Shown: positions 13,250 to 27,104 of the stretch, piece after piece
How the letters are laid out: every line of letters begins with the position of its first letter
Numbering within the stretch: position 1 is the stretch's first letter
Assembly (NCBI GenBank): GCA_032433595.1
Contig: JASWJB010000029.1
Coordinates: 62,001-126,000, forward strand
Reading direction: 5' to 3'
DNA length: 64,000 nucleotides
Source of the DNA: Conoideocrella luteorostrata
Taxonomy: Eukaryota; Ascomycota; Sordariomycetes; Hypocreales; Clavicipitaceae
Translations under genes and position numbers: made by a program
The notes under the pieces: generated by a model
What the model was told of the DNA's origin: nothing
Seen by the model: only the letters and a program-made list of their open reading frames with translations
The model's database searches: none

Positions 13250-14300
13250 TATAGCTAATACCACGGGATATACTCTTAATTCACTAAGAAAGTTAAGTTT
13301 ATATGCTAGAGGGTTGATTTTTTTAAGCACTTTATAGGGTCTAGCTTTACTAGGTAACTACTTTTTCTTAGGTTTACTAGGTAAGTAGTATCCTTTATGT
13401 AGTTATAAATACACTATATCTCCTGCGTTAATATTAACAGGTTTATGCTTATTATTATACTATATTTTAGCGAAAGCTATAGCTATAGTAATTATAAGCT
13501 ATGCTTTATACTAGAACATTTTACAAAATACAGCAATATTAGTTACGCTTAATTTAATGTTAGATATAGTCTCTAGAGAGATTAAATCTACAACACTTAA
13601 TAGTCTAAACCTATATAATAACTTATTTAGGGCTATTCTAATACCTATGGCCCTAGCATTATTAAGATAATACTAAAGTGCTAAAAGTATCTTATCCCAC
13701 GTTATATCTAGGTTAGTTACAATGTAAAATCAGATTATTACCTTAACCATCTGATTCTTCTATTCTATAAGACTATCTATTTACGGATAGTAGGCTATAG
13801 CTATAAGGAATCTAACATTAAGCTAATTAAATATAGCTTTCTAAATATTAGATATAAACTTTAGATCCCTATTACTAATAATTTATTGTAGTATGCCCTA
13901 GTTAAATAAGTATAACCCTCTAAGCAGTAAGGCTACTTATAATTCCGCTAGATATATTATATAGCCTACTAGAAGTATTATGCGTTTTAAGAATATATAA
14001 TTTACAGGGCATAGTATATTAAGGGCTAAGTATCCTAGCATTGCTTACATTATGCCTTTAGCCTTAATCTCAGGTAAATCCATGATAAAGTTAAGTAATA
14101 CTATATAGAATAGAGTAGGATTTACCTGTATAGATTAGAGTTCCCCTAGCAGCTTCTGCTTATTAATTATATTTTCTCTGCATACTATACAATAAGCTAC
14201 GAATTCCTAAATTTAACTGCTTATTTATGGAATGCTAACTAACTATAGTTCTATTGCTATATAGGCGATTCCGAAGTAATATTAGTTATTATAGACTACC
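13250..14300 (-). pseudogene. Gypsy A integrase relic
   Basis: Read on the minus strand, 14220-14060 gives a zinc-finger tail (CIVCRE) and then a core start like NFIMDLPEI. About 13440-13250 gives a GD.VYL..HKGYYLPSKPK segment followed by PYKVLKKINPLAYKL, the GPY/F module of chromoviral and Tf1/sushi-type integrases. Trp, Gln and Arg codons are replaced by stops. The enzyme would have inserted element cDNA into the chromosome, and it cannot be made from this copy. Confidence 0.7.
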
Positions 14301-17300
14301 TTTAAGATAGTTTTAACTATTAAGCTTAGGATATATAATTTATGTATTTTATTAATCGCGATATAATAAAGTAAGCTATCCTCGCGTAAATCCTATTTAT
14401 GTAATAGTATTTTTAGTTTTTTTGTATTTCCTTATATATATTATTTTTCCTAGAATACTTTAATTATAGCTATAATTTAGCTAAGTTTAGCGTTATATTT
14501 ATAGCCTTTAATAATCCCTGCTTTAAATCCCTTATTAATTACTACTATGCTTGCTATTTTATTAGAAAAATACACACTTACGTTAAGCTTATTAAATTAA
14601 CTTTCTTTTGTGACTTATTTATAGCTAAGATTAATAGAGAGTTATAATAATGCGTTAGGTATTATATTAAGCGTTCCTAGGATATAGAAGATCTTAAGGT
14701 TAAATTAAGATAAGTAGTTAGAGACTTTAGTGAGTTTAAGGTTAGCTTTATTAAGGTCTATAGTGTTTAGAGAGGTATATTTAATAATACCTTTAGCTAG
14801 TAAGTAATCCATGATAATATTAATAATTAGCTAGTTTAATTAAACTATTTTTCTAAGTTTTCTAACACCTTATGCTATCGTAGCTACCTCTGCTTCCATG
14901 GATCTATACTATTCTTTAATAGCTAAGGTTAACCTTAAAAGGAACAAAATTAGCTTTAATTTCTTAGGTTTAATATCTTTTCCTAGTATATTAGTTCTAT
15001 TCTATTCCTTATATAATTAGAATATATATAAGCTAAACCCTTCTTTATAAGCATTAATTTTAAGGAAAAGCAGTCTTTCTAGATTATAGTAATATAAGAT
15101 AAGTTTTTTACTAAGTAATATTTTTATCTCTTAAAAGGCTTAAATCTTCTTCTTATTAGGCATAAATATTATTTATTATATCTTTTGCTTCCTTATAGAT
15201 TTAGAGAGTCTTATAAGAGTGCTCTTTTCTTTTTAAGCTTACTGCAGGAGCTATATTTTTTGCTCTTAAAGAGGTTAAATTTATAGATTAAACTAAGGGA
15301 TTCCTTTCTATAGGAATCTAGTTATTTTAATAAAGGTTTTAAGTAATAATAGGTTATTTAGGAATTCTATTTTACTAAAAGCCTTAATTTAGTTTAGCGT
15401 ATTAATAATTCCTTTACTATTTATAATAAAACCTAATAGTTAAATAGCAAAATAATTAATAAATAACTTTTTAGCTTTAATTATTAGTTTATTTTCTTTA
15501 ATAATATAGAGAACTACTATAAAATACTTAAGATAGTCCTTTAAACTATTAGAAAAGATAATTATATTATTAATATAAATACGTATAAAGTCCTTATAGT
15601 CTCTAAATAGCTAGTCTATATATTGTTAGGCATAGGCTAGTGCGTTCTTAAACTCTATAAGGGCTACGTTTAACGCTTTAAGGCCTTTTTCTAATATTAT
15701 AACTATTTTATTCTAGTGTGCCTAAAAAACAAGTAGCTAATAGAAGAAACTAGATTTATTAAATATAGAATAATACTTTTTGCCATAAGTGTTTCCTATA
15801 ATATTAAATTAGTCTAGTAAAGGGTAGATATTAAGTACTATTAAGCTATTTATAGGTCTTATATTAATAATAACTCTTCCTTTTATTAAGTTACCTTTGC
15901 CTTTTTATATAATAAATACTAGGTAAGTAATTAGCGCTAGGTTATTTAAATATAATATTTTTCTATCTATATATAGCTTATTATAGACTTTATCTAGTTT
16001 CTAATAATCTTTAACGCTAAGAGGGTAAGGTTAGATTATTCTGCGTTAGTTTTACTATTCTTCTATAAAGTTAATCCTTATTCCCTAGTCTTTTAGTATA
16101 GGGATAACACCTTTATTATAATAAATATTAAATTTATTACTTAAAGCCTTAAATTAAGCTATAGTATTATTATTAGTTACTATGACGCGAACGCTATATT
16201 AGTTAAGGGTGTGTGTAATATCTTTAGGGTAGAATATTCTATATAATAAGAGCTTATAATTAATGTCTTAAGGGTTTAGTTTATTCTCTTTATTATTAGT
16301 ATCTTCCTTTACTTACTTTGCCTCTTTAGCGGAAATATCTTTTATAAAATATATAGTGTAGGCGTTAATGTCCTTAATTTTTTAATTAGTTTTAAATAGC
16401 TATAGGTCTTTAAGGAGAGCTATTTTCTGTCCTTTTGTGATTTTAAGGGTTTTGCCTGTTTTATTGTAGGCAACAAGGGTTTTATTACTGTTTTCTTCTA
16501 TAATCGCGTTTACTACACCATTAATAACGCTATAAGCGTAGAGTATATTAGTAGTAGCCTTGTAGTTTAATTTCTTCTAAGTTATAGGCACTATTATGCT
16601 TTAATTAGGCAAAACCTCTATTATATATATTACTGTAACCTTCCTGTGTGGGATATACTTAGGTTATCTAAATATCTTAGCTTTAATGGATATGCTATAA
16701 ATAAAGCAGAAAATAACTTATAGACAAACAAAGTTAATTTTTACTCTATATTTATATAAGAAGTTAGTCCCTAATAGTAGTTTTAGGCTTAAATCCTATA
16801 TTATATTCGCTATTACTGTGAAGTAACTAGTGATTTTTATTCCTTGTGTAATTCTAGGTATATAGAAGTTAAAAGTTACTATTTCTATGATAATAAATGC
16901 TAACTACACCCCTTTTACTAGTTTAGGCTTCTGCTTTCCTTATTTAACGTTAATTTTATACTAAAGAAGCTAGTTTTTATTAGCTAAAATAAAGGAAGTT
17001 TCTGTGTTAAGGCAAATAATGTAAGTATTCCCTTTGTTATAAAACCTAAGTAGCACTTATAAGTAGGAATTTATAGTTTAATAGTTAATTTTAACTTCCT
17101 ATAGTTAAGGTATAGCCTTTACTACTTGTCCTATAACTAATCCTAATATACTATAAGTTCTTAGTTAAATAATAGTGTTTTTATTGCTAAAGTGCATATA
17201 CTTAACCTTTTCCTTCTATAGTTCTGTAAAGTAAGCTTTAGTAAAGTTAGTTTTATCCCTGAATTTATTATTATTACCTTAACTATTATATTCTTCTCCT

Positions 17301-17803
17301 TCTTTAACAAGAGAGTATCCTTTAGCCTTTAAGCGGGCTTTATGCGTCTTATAGTTAGAATTATCTTTGTATATTATAATATATACATATAAAGGGTCCT
17401 AGTTTTGTGGCTAATACTATCTGCGGAATCTTTAGGCCTATAGTTAGTCTTAGTTCTACTAATTTTGTTAATACTAGGGCTAATCCTTATAGTATTTGTT
17501 TTGTTTTAGTTAAGAGTTATTATTCTTATTAGTCCTTTCTATTAGTAGCCTTAGCAAATCCTCCTGTTGTTTAGTTTGTTCTAGCTAACTTAGTAGTAGC
17601 TATTACTAATTCTAGGGTAGCTATAGCTATCTGCGGAACCTTAGGTCCCTACCGCGAAAGTCCCGATTTTAACAGTAATTCTAGTACCTAGAACTAGGTC
17701 CCTAATTATAATTATTATTATATTAGTTCTTATGGTTCTAACAGGGTTAATCCTGGTTCTAACTAAAGTGTGGCTTGTTTTAATGTGCGTTAATCTAACT
17801 ATC

Positions 17804-18256
17804 TGTAACGGTCGGGCTATTTACTATAGTAAGTAGATAGTGATGACAGTAGTGTCTGTTGCTTGAATAAAGTAAGAGAGGTTATAAGTGATAATATCAC
17901 AATAATACGAGCAGTGTTCGGTATCCGTTAGGAGAGTTCTCCTAATCGCTTCTGAAAGTGATTGCTTAGATTAATCTATAAGGATCTAGGTGCTAACTAT
18001 CTAGTAATAACTATCCTATATATAATGTTCCGATCCTTATATAATTCCCTTTTGATTATAGTGATCTATGTGCTTTATGCTGCTCTATAGGATCTCTGGG
18101 ATCACTACTAATCTTACAGAGCGCCTTGCATAGTTATGTGGTTACGCATGTGACTTACTCTATAGTGACAGCATAGTGCTTGTTATGTTTTACCTTAGAT
18201 GCTTGTTATTTAACTAATGTTCCTTAGTCTAGGTGCCTTGCTATTAGTTTGTAATA
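17804..18256 (-). repeat. 3' LTR of Gypsy B
   Basis: 453 bp, starting TGTAACGGTC. The CTATC target precedes it, and the element's polypurine tract (minus strand) lies immediately to its right. Confidence 0.92.
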
Positions 18257-19699
18257 TTATCCCCCTCCTTCTATACCTTTGTCCTTAAAGGTCTTTAAAT
18301 AGGCTATTGCGTTTGCCTTAGTGAGTTACTTATCCTCTTCCCCTTGTCTTTCCTTATAGAGTTCTATTATATTTAATTAAATCTCTAAATAGCATTATAT
18401 TTTCACACACTATTAGAGAGACGCTGTAATCTATATTAAAGCAGTAGGGATTTAGTTACTTAATATAAGCTAATATACTCCTTATTAATAAAGCAATATA
18501 CTTTGTTTTATGTTAAAGGGTTATGTAAAGTGCTTTTTATATATAAAGCAAAATATTAAGTGTAATAGAAATTTTTTTATTAAAGAGTTTAATGTAATTA
18601 AATCTTAAAAAGAATGCTTGTGTATTAATGCGTAACTAAAGCGTTAAGAGGTTAGTTATTTAGCTGCTGCTACTGCTGCTACTTATGCTGCCTTAGCAAA
18701 GGCTTAATAAGAAAAGATTAATATTTTTTCCTAAATTAATTAGTACTCTGAAACCTAGTCTTAGATGCTTTATTAAGAGTTATCCGCGTTAGATAATCTA
18801 GAGGCGTTAGAAGGCTAGTAAGTGGCTATACTTAACTTCCCTTAGGAAGGTTTTAATAAAGTGGACTAGGAGGCACTAGGTGCTGCCCCTTTTGCTTCTA
18901 TTAATAGTATTGCTTTATTAGTTCCTTTGTATTTATAAGGTGTCTCTTAGGTTCCTAAGTGTTTTTAGTATAGCTATATTTTTTCTATTTAACTAAATAT
19001 TGTATTCTTAACCTATGTCTTTAGTGTCCTAGGATTACCTTAATTTTATATTCTTGTTTATTAGCGAGTTTTATATTAGTATTAATTTTAGCGTTTTTAG
19101 GTGCAGGTTCTAGCAATAATACATAGAACATAGGATATTTTGTTGATCCTTTTAGTAGCGCTAGTCTAAAATTAACTATTAATATTTTCTTAATAATTCT
19201 AAATAGTCTAATGTATTTTTAGTTAAGTTTTTTGTTTAGTTTTATTGTTTTAAGGTTTCTTCGTGAAAGGTATACTTTATTTCCCTCTTTTAAAGTTAGC
19301 GCTAATAATCTTTTCTTATTATAGTAATATTTTATTTATTCTTGCAAAAATATTTATTTTTATTATAATTCTTTGTGTAGTTTCGTGAGTTTTTCTGCTA
19401 AGATTATAGCTTTAGGTGCGTTTATTGTATTATTTCTAATTTCCTATATTATAGGGTTATACCTATAGTTAGCTTTAAATAGTAAGAGTCCTATTAACTT
19501 ATTATCTAAGCTATTGTATACCTATTGTGCTATAGGTAATAGTTATACCTAATTATTCTATTCTTTATTAACATAGCTTTATAAGTACTATTTAAGTGTT
19601 TAATTTAGTCTTTTAGTTTATTTATTTGTCTATAGGTGGAATGTGGTTAATATAAAGTGTTGTATTCCTGTTTATTTTATAAGGCTTTTCTAAAACTTT

Positions 19700-20140
19700 A
19701 ACGTAAGAAGTTTATCTTAATTAGATATAACTTTCTTTAGTATACTGTGTTAGCTAATAATTGTTTGTATAAAGGTATATATGAAATCTATAGCTATGCT
19801 TGCTTCTCTATATAGTAAAAAGTATATATATTTAGTGAGTTTATTTATAATAACTAGTATACTGTTGTATTTAGCGCATGTTATTGGTTCTTCTAATTCT
19901 AGTAGTTTAATAATCTAATCTAGCGCGATTATATTCTAAGCCTTTTCTAGTGGTGATATAGGTTATAGTTCACTATATAGCGTATATTGTTTCGCCTTTG
20001 CTTTATTGTATATATTATATTTGCTTATAATCTGTTGTACCTTATTCTGTAGTGCTAGAAAATCGTAGGTTCTTTTGATTCGTGAGAGTGTTTTATATAT
20101 TCCTTAGTGTCTATAAAGCTTATGTTTATGTATTTCCTTA
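19700..20140 (-). pseudogene. Gypsy B integrase relic
   Basis: The minus strand from about 20125 reads the integrase zinc-finger helix region (KTLSRIKRTY) and then a core beginning LDWIIKLL with LVIINKLTKY about 25 residues on, the D..D part of the DDE core with stops and Asp-to-Asn changes. It lies downstream of RT, confirming Gypsy order. Confidence 0.7.
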
Positions 20141-21179
20141 ATAAGATCTTTTTATAGTAATTTAGGGATATATATCTTTCTATTATAGGTAATATATTCT
20201 TTATTATAGCTTATTCCTATAATTTTTGTCTAATTAGTTAAGAGTTTATTGTTTTTCTGTGCTTATATAATCTTTCTTTTCTATGCTTTAGTTAGTTATA
20301 CTTCTTATATGGCGTTAAGAGATTATTCCTGCTAGGTAGCGTCTAGCTCTTTAGTTCTTAGTTTAAGTATTCCTTCTTTAGTTATTCTTAATATATTTAC
20401 GGAATTAACTTACTTGTCTGGTTTAAGGTCTTCTCTTTAGCTAAGTGTGTTTACCCTGTTATTCTTACTTCCTTTTTAATAGATAATTTTAAAGTTAAAT
20501 TCTATTAAGAATTTATACTATTTAATTTATTATTTATTTAAGTCTTTTGTTATTATAAATAAAGTTAGGTTCTTATAATCTATGTATACCTTAACTTTGT
20601 GTGTTATACTACTTAGGTAGTGTTTCTATTCCTTAAATGCTTTAATAATTACTATTAGCTCCTTATCTAGGATTACATAGTTTAGTTATAGTTTATTAAG
20701 CTTCTTTAAGTAAAAAGCTACTAAATATAGTCTTCCTTTATTATCTCTTTATCCTAATTATCCTCCTAGTGCATAATCTAAGGCATTTGTTTTAACTTTA
20801 AATAGTTAGTTAGGATTTACTAGTATTAATATTAGGTCCTTAAGAATCTTCTTCTTAATTTCTTAAAATGCTTTTTCTTTAGTATTTATCCATTAGAATA
20901 CTTTGTCTTTTTGGGTTATATTAGTTAAGCTAAAGGCTAAACCTCTAAAGTTGCTAATAAAGTGTTAATAAAAATTAATAAAGCTAATAAATACTTTAAT
21001 ATCCTTGATGTTCTTTAGTGAGGGCTATTCTTAAATTGTTTTTGTTTTATCTAGGTTTATCTTGATTTGTCCTAGGGATAACTAATATCCTAGAAACTTC
21101 ACGAGTTTCTAGTAAAATTTGTATTTTTTTACTTTAACTAATAATTTATTATCTTAAAGTATCTTAAGTATTTAATATA

Positions 21180-21270
21180 TATATTTCTTGTGTTCTTTAA
21201 GTGTCTTTAAGAAGATTAAGATATTATTAAGATATACTATAACAAACTTATCTAGGAATTCTTGTAAGAT
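21180..21270 (-). pseudogene. Gypsy B reverse-transcriptase core relic
   Basis: The minus strand reads FLDKFVIVYL, then Asn-Asn in place of the catalytic Asp-Asp, then ILIF and KTLKEHKKY. This is the palm motif of Ty3/Gypsy RT with both catalytic Asp codons converted (GAY to AAY). Confidence 0.8.
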
Positions 21271-23399
21271 GTAGTTAATTATAGCTTAGAAAGTTACTAG
21301 TGCGTTAGTTAATCTAAATAGCATAACTAGGTATTTATAAAGTCCTTTTTGTGTGCGAAATGCTATTTTCTATTCTTCCCCTTCCTTAATCCTTATTAAG
21401 TTATAAGCTCCTTTTAGGTTAAGTGTTATAAACTATTCTACTCTGTGTAGTTTATTTTATAGTTCTAACATAAGTAGTAGTAGATATTAATTTTTAATAG
21501 TAATTGTGTTAAGTTATCTATAGTCTATATATAGGCATAACTTCCTGTTCTTCTTTAGTATAAACAGGATTAGAAATCCTATTAGTAATATTAATAGTTT
21601 TATGTATCCTTTACTAAGATTCTCTTTAAGGTAGTTATCTAACGCTTTTTATTGCGTTTTATTTAGTGGATATATCTTAAGAGATCTAGGTTCTTTTCTG
21701 GGCTAAAGGGTGATCTTATAGTCCCAATAGCTATGCTCTAGTAATCCTGTTTCTAGCTCTAAGCTAAATAGTTTGCTATACTATTAGTATTTATTAGGAA
21801 TTGCTTAATTATATATAGCTTTAGGCTCCTTTATTATAATATAAACTTATAGGACCTTTCTCTTTATATTATTTAAGGGGTGCTTTAGTGACCGCTACTT
21901 ATTAACTAATATGCTTCTTAGTATATCCCACTAAAGTTAGCCTATTCTCTAGTTAACTCTGGGATTACTTGCCTATAACTAGGGTATCCCTAATATTACC
22001 TACTAATATAAGATCTCTGTGATATCTAGCGTAAGGTAGTGTTATTAACTAGCTATATCTAGCGGAAGTTACGCGGTTTCCCTAGATACTATTCCTTAAT
22101 TATATAATATGTATTCTCTATCTATAGTTTAGAGTTAGTAAGGCTTATGTTTTATTGTCTAAGGCAATTATAATCTATTAACAAGATTTAGTGAGATAAA
22201 GTTGCTTTATGCTCTACTATCTATTATTGCCTAGATTGTTTTTCTGTATATTTAGATTAGAACTTTTAGGTGGCTGCTTAATCCTTTATTTATGCTTAAG
22301 AGGAACTTATTGTGTCGCTAGTTTAGTGTCCCCTTTACTATTAGCGAAGTCTGTTTTTTAACTTCTTATTAAATATATTATTTAATTCTCGCTGTTTTCT
22401 TCGTGCGTTCCTTTATGCTATTTTGTTTCTGTGGGAGCTATAAAAGCAATATTTGTTATTTGCTCTGCTAGTTAGTCTACTAGGTCTAGCTTCCTTAGTG
22501 GCCTTAGTATACGTTAGCAACGTTTTGGAGGGCGTGGGTGTCCCTAACTAAAGTCTACGTCTTTATAACTAACTATCTAGTTATCTAGGTGTAAGTAAAA
22601 TCTAGACTAAAGAGGGTGTGTCTTTATATCTAGGTAAAGTAATAAATACTCCCCTGTTTTAATCCTTTTCCCTTATTTCCTATCCCTTAAGGTTATACCA
22701 CTAAAAGGGTTCTTAAATAGGCTTTGTTCCTTCTTGAGTAGGAAACTATCTATTCTTAAGTTTTTCCTATGTGTAATAAACATATAAGTGATAAATATAT
22801 AAGAACTATAAAATCTAATTATGGGTTTTCTATCTTAGGTGCATAGCCTTATGGTCTCTAAAGGTTAGTCTAGTGTTATTTTGCAAATCCTACTATGCTG
22901 TAATAATTAGGTCTTATAGTACCTTTAGGTTAGTAACATTGTATCTATATCTATAGATCTTTTATGGTAAATCTAGATATTCTCCTTTATAGTGTTCCTT
23001 AAAGGGTTAATTATCTTTGTCTAATAAGGTGTTTTCTTTAGTTATAGTGTTATCTACTAATCTAACTTTATTGGGTAGTCCTGTGAGCTAATTAGGAATT
23101 AGTTAAGTAGGGTGTTCCTAATTGTTGTCTAAAGCTTATTTAACTTACTGCTTATAAGTAACTAAAATAGTTTTTATTTATTTAGGCTTTTAAGGAAACT
23201 ATCCTAATCCTTCTTTGCTAGATTAGTGTACCTAATTATAGTTATTGTAATATACTATCTAACTTATGCGGGTGTGTTCCTTACACTTAGGATTACTACA
23301 TAGTCCTTCTTTAAGGCATCCTTCCTTTAGCTTTAGGTTATCTTAAATAGCTATACTAACTTGCTTTTCTGGTACTAACTTCTAAGAGTTCTTTTTCTT

Positions 23400-23460
23400 A
23401 GGTTTAGGGCACTTATTTATATAATGTCCTTTTTGTTTATAATTATAGTATTTCCCTAAT
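23400..23460 (-). pseudogene. Gypsy B Gag zinc-knuckle relic
   Basis: The minus strand reads a CX2CX4HX4C knuckle in which His and the last Cys remain (KGHYINKCPK), while the first two Cys codons are now Tyr (TGY to TAY). This is a G-to-A change of the RIP kind. In an intact element this knuckle of Gag binds the packaged RNA. Confidence 0.7.
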
Positions 23461-24323
23461 CCTTTCTTCCTGGGTTATTCTTTAATAGTAGTATTTAAGT
23501 CTATAGGGCCTATGTGGGTACTAATGCTAGTGGTTAGTTATCCCTGCTTAGGTTTATATATACTAGTTATCCTAGTGGTAGGTTTAAGAGGTCCTCCCTT
23601 TCTCTTTTTTTTAAGATATTGTTTATAGAGATAGTTATTAATTTTAATTAAAAGTTTAATTAGGTTATATAGTGAATTTAGTTATCCTTTGCGTAATATA
23701 GTAATATAATCCTTAACTTTTAGTTTAAGTCCTTTATAGTATACTTCTATAAGGGCTTCTATTCTGTAGTTAAGTTTAGCGAAAATACGTTAAAAGTTAA
23801 TAAAGTAATATTTAGCTAATCCTTTCTATTAAAGGTTATTAAGTTATATTATAGCTTTGCGTTTTTTGTTAGTTTCTCTAAACATATGCCTAAGTTTATT
23901 CTTAAATTAGCAATAGTCTTAAAACACTTCTTAGGTTATTTCCTTATAGTATTTAATGTTATTATGTTCAAGAAAGTTTCGTAGGGTTAGTTCCTACTAT
24001 TTAGCTGCTTTTCTACTTAAGAGTCCTTTAATATAAAGTACTTTATTGTCTTCTTCTTTAAAATTATCCTTATTTACATAAATATAGGCTTTAGCTTAAG
24101 TTAAGAAGGCTTATATATTATCCTTGTCTCTAGAGAATATAAATAGCTTTAGTACTTTGCTAAGTTTTCTGCTGTTCTATTCTCCTTTGAGTTCCTAGAT
24201 TCGCTTGTGTTATTACCTAAGTATATTTATAAGCTACTTCTGGGAGTAGGTTATACTAGATACTATAGATATTATGTACTACTCGTAGATATAAGGTGTC
24301 TTACTGAACAGGATAAATTAAAA

Positions 24324-24776
24324 TATAATGGTTAGGCTATTTACTATAGTAAGTAAATAGTAATAATAGTAGTGTTTATTGCTTAAATAAAGTAAGAGAG
24401 GTTATAAGTAATAATATTACAATAATATAAGCAGTGTTTAGTATCCATTAGGAGAGTTCTTCTAATCGCTTCTAAAAGTAATTGCTTAGATTAATCTATG
24501 AGGATCTAGGTGCTAACTATCTAGTAATAACTGTCCTATATATAATGTTCTAATCCTTATACAATTCCCTTTTAATCATAGTAATTTGTGTGCTCTGTGC
24601 TGCTCTGTGGGATCTCTGGGATCACTACTAATCTTACAGAGCGCCTTGCATGGTTATGTGGTTACGCACGTGACCTGCTCTATAGTGACGGCATGGTGCT
24701 TGTCGTGTTTCACCTTGGATGCTCGTTATCTAACTAATGTTCCTTAGTCTGGGTGCCTTGCTATTGGTTCGTAACA
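24324..24776 (-). repeat. 5' LTR of Gypsy B
   Basis: 453 bp, ending GTTCGTAACA and followed by CTATC. Its first bases have been changed from TGTAACGG to TATAATGG. Confidence 0.92.
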
Positions 24777-26821
24777 CTATCCCCTTCTTAGTTATCGTTA
24801 GAGTTATCTGTGATATAGTAGGCTTTAGTGGGTTTAGCGCCTTTTCCTGCCTTATTAGGGTCTCTTTTAGATTTAATTATTTCTCGTAGGTCTTGCCTTT
24901 TATCTTTAATTATAGTAATATATTTTAATCTATTATCTTCTATAGTTAGTTTTAGATATTAAATACGTAATTCTAAATTAAGCTTTTATTAAAGTTAAAC
25001 TAATAGCTACTTATTAGTCTATTCCTTATTTACTTTAGCATATTAAAATACCTTAAACGCGAAATCTCGCAAAAAAGTGTTACTTACTACGTCTTCCTTA
25101 GTAAATTTAGCTTTATTTAACTAATTAATAGCTTCCTCTATTAATATACTAAACTCTTTTCTTATAGCATTAAATATAGTAAGTATAGAGTTAAAAATAT
25201 ATTCTTTTTCTATCTTATTAAGGTGTTAATAATACTAGACAAGGGCTCTTCCTTTAAATAGGTTTTAAGCATAAAGCTTAATAAATATTTATCTATTAGG
25301 ACTAACTTAGTCTAGGTAGTTCTAGACTACTTAGATTTATAATTTAATATTATAGAAAATAACCTATTTCCCTTTATATATAATAAGGGCCTAGTTATTA
25401 TTATCTTGTTTTATTTTAAGACAAAAGTATCTTATATTTACTATTTTCTATATTAGATTTATTAAGGTTAGTAATAGCCTCTCTTAGTATAGAAAAGGTC
25501 TCTTAAATAGTAAATACTAATAATAGTTTAGGTTTAGTAGTAGTTAGCTTTATTCTAAATTAAGGCTATAGCTATTACTTAGTTAATTCTATCCTAGTGC
25601 GGGAGGAAATTAAGAGTTCACAGGTTAAGGTCCCTATAGTCCTTAAAAGTTTCCTTATTATAGAGGCAGTTAGCTTAGTGTTAGCGCTATTAAAGCAGCG
25701 TAGTGTTAACTATATAGGTTCCCGCTATTAAAGTGCTAGAACTACGCTAAATAGTCTTATGGGTTACCTCCTAGTATTAGTCCTAGTCCCTATTGTCCTA
25801 GTATTTAGTATTATAGTAAATAAGGCTATATTTATCCTAGCTAGTGTAAGTATTAGCTTAAGTAAAAGTTTCCTCTAGATAAAAACTAAGCATAACTATA
25901 TAGGTTATAGTGTTAAATTAGTAAATTAAGCTACTAGTTTTATTCTTCCTAGGGTAGTAGTTAGCCTTTCTTGTCTAAAGCCTTAAAAATTATAGCTTTT
26001 AAATCTAAAGCTAAATTCTACTATTATTTATCCTAATTAAGGGTTAGTTAGGGTAGTCCCGCTAGTAGCCTTATAGTTTCCTAAGATTTAGTTAACTTAT
26101 TAAAGTTTAAGTCTATTTCCTAAGTTTCTAGTAAAGGGTTCCTTAGCTAGGCAAATAGAATTAACCCTTATAATTTATAAGTAAATAGGAATATTATATT
26201 AGTAAATAATTCTAAAGCAGGGTTTAAGTAGTAGAGTTCTTCTCTTAGAATAATAGGGTTTTTTCTTTTCCCTAGTCCTTAGTAGTCCTTAGGTTCTTAT
26301 TAGTTTTTGCTTTCTAGTTAGGAAATAGGTTCTTGCTAAGTGCTATATAGATTTATTTATTATAAAGCTATTTCCTCTTTACTACTTAAGGCGTAAATTA
26401 AGTACTTACTCTTAAAGAGTAATTCTACTTCTCTTGCCTTATAGATAATAAATTTAGCACTTTTCTAGGTAATTATTAGTTTAGTTAGGTTAATAATGCT
26501 CTAGTAGTATAGGTGTGATTTCTTGTGAGTAGTTTCACTCCGCTAAAAGATACTAGAATTATTGTATTTCTAGTGAGATAGCTTAGTAAGGTTATTAATT
26601 ACAATAGTATCTTATAATCTTTATCTCCTATAGGTAAAATCTGGATTTAACTATAAGAAGCTTTAAAGCTCCTAGATTATAGTAAGTTCTAATAGGGTAA
26701 GTGTTTTAGTTAAAACACCTAATTAGTATTAATCTCTAAGCTAGTTAGTCTTAGACATTAATATATTAAAATTATAATAAGGCTCTTTAAAGGCAGCATG
26801 TTAAGAGCAATTACTACCACT

Positions 26822-27099
26822 TATTACGTGCTAGTTCTAGCATGTTATATGCTAGATACAGCTAGTGGGATACTAAACGTAACACGTTAGTTATCTATAT
26901 TAGCTATAGTATTAGTATTATTAGTATTTAGGTAAAGGAAAGCAAAAACAAAGCAATAACAAGTTAGATCTTAGATAGTTATAAGGTAGTTGTTAATTCT
27001 ATTTACTAACGGGCAAGATTCGATCTTTTATAAGTCGAATCCGTTACGTGAGTGACTAGTACAGCCCATGTCAGGTCTAGCTATCTATTCTACGCAACA
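26822..27099 (-). repeat. 5' LTR of Gypsy A copy 2
   Basis: 278 bp, ending CTACGCAACA and followed by the duplicated target AATAC. Confidence 0.9.
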
Positions 27100-27104
27100 A
27101 ATAC

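Larger units (their letters stand above)
17804..24776 (-). mobile_element. Gypsy B LTR retrotransposon nested in Gypsy A
   Basis: A 6973-bp element with two 453-bp LTRs (17804-18256 and 24324-24776) and the 5-bp direct repeat CTATC (17799-17803 and 24777-24781). Copy 1 of Gypsy A has the empty site (AACTATCCCC near 2490), which proves the insertion. Sense is minus: a polypurine tract (RC of 18257-18271, GGAGGGGG) abuts the 3' LTR, a CCHC knuckle lies near 23400-23460, an RT box near 21190-21235, and integrase at about 19700-20140. The order gag-RT-IN is Ty3/Gypsy. LTR differences are mostly transitions, and stops are frequent, so it is inactive. Confidence 0.93.
9714..27099 (-). mobile_element. 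Gypsy A LTR retrotransposon, copy 2 (full-length, interrupted)
   Basis: Bounded by 278-bp LTRs (9714-9991 and 26822-27099) and the direct repeat AATAC (9709-9713 and 27100-27104). Its sense is minus. From right to left there are a candidate primer-binding site beginning TGG next to the 5' LTR (about 26800-26819), an unreadable gag region, RT (near 15555-15600, YIDD box damaged to Asn-Asn), an integrase zinc finger and core (about 13400-14200) and a GPY/F-type integrase C-terminus (about 13250-13440). Without the 6.98-kb Gypsy B insert it is about 10.4 kb, long for Ty3/Gypsy, because about 3 kb follows integrase. Stops throughout make it dead. Confidence 0.9.
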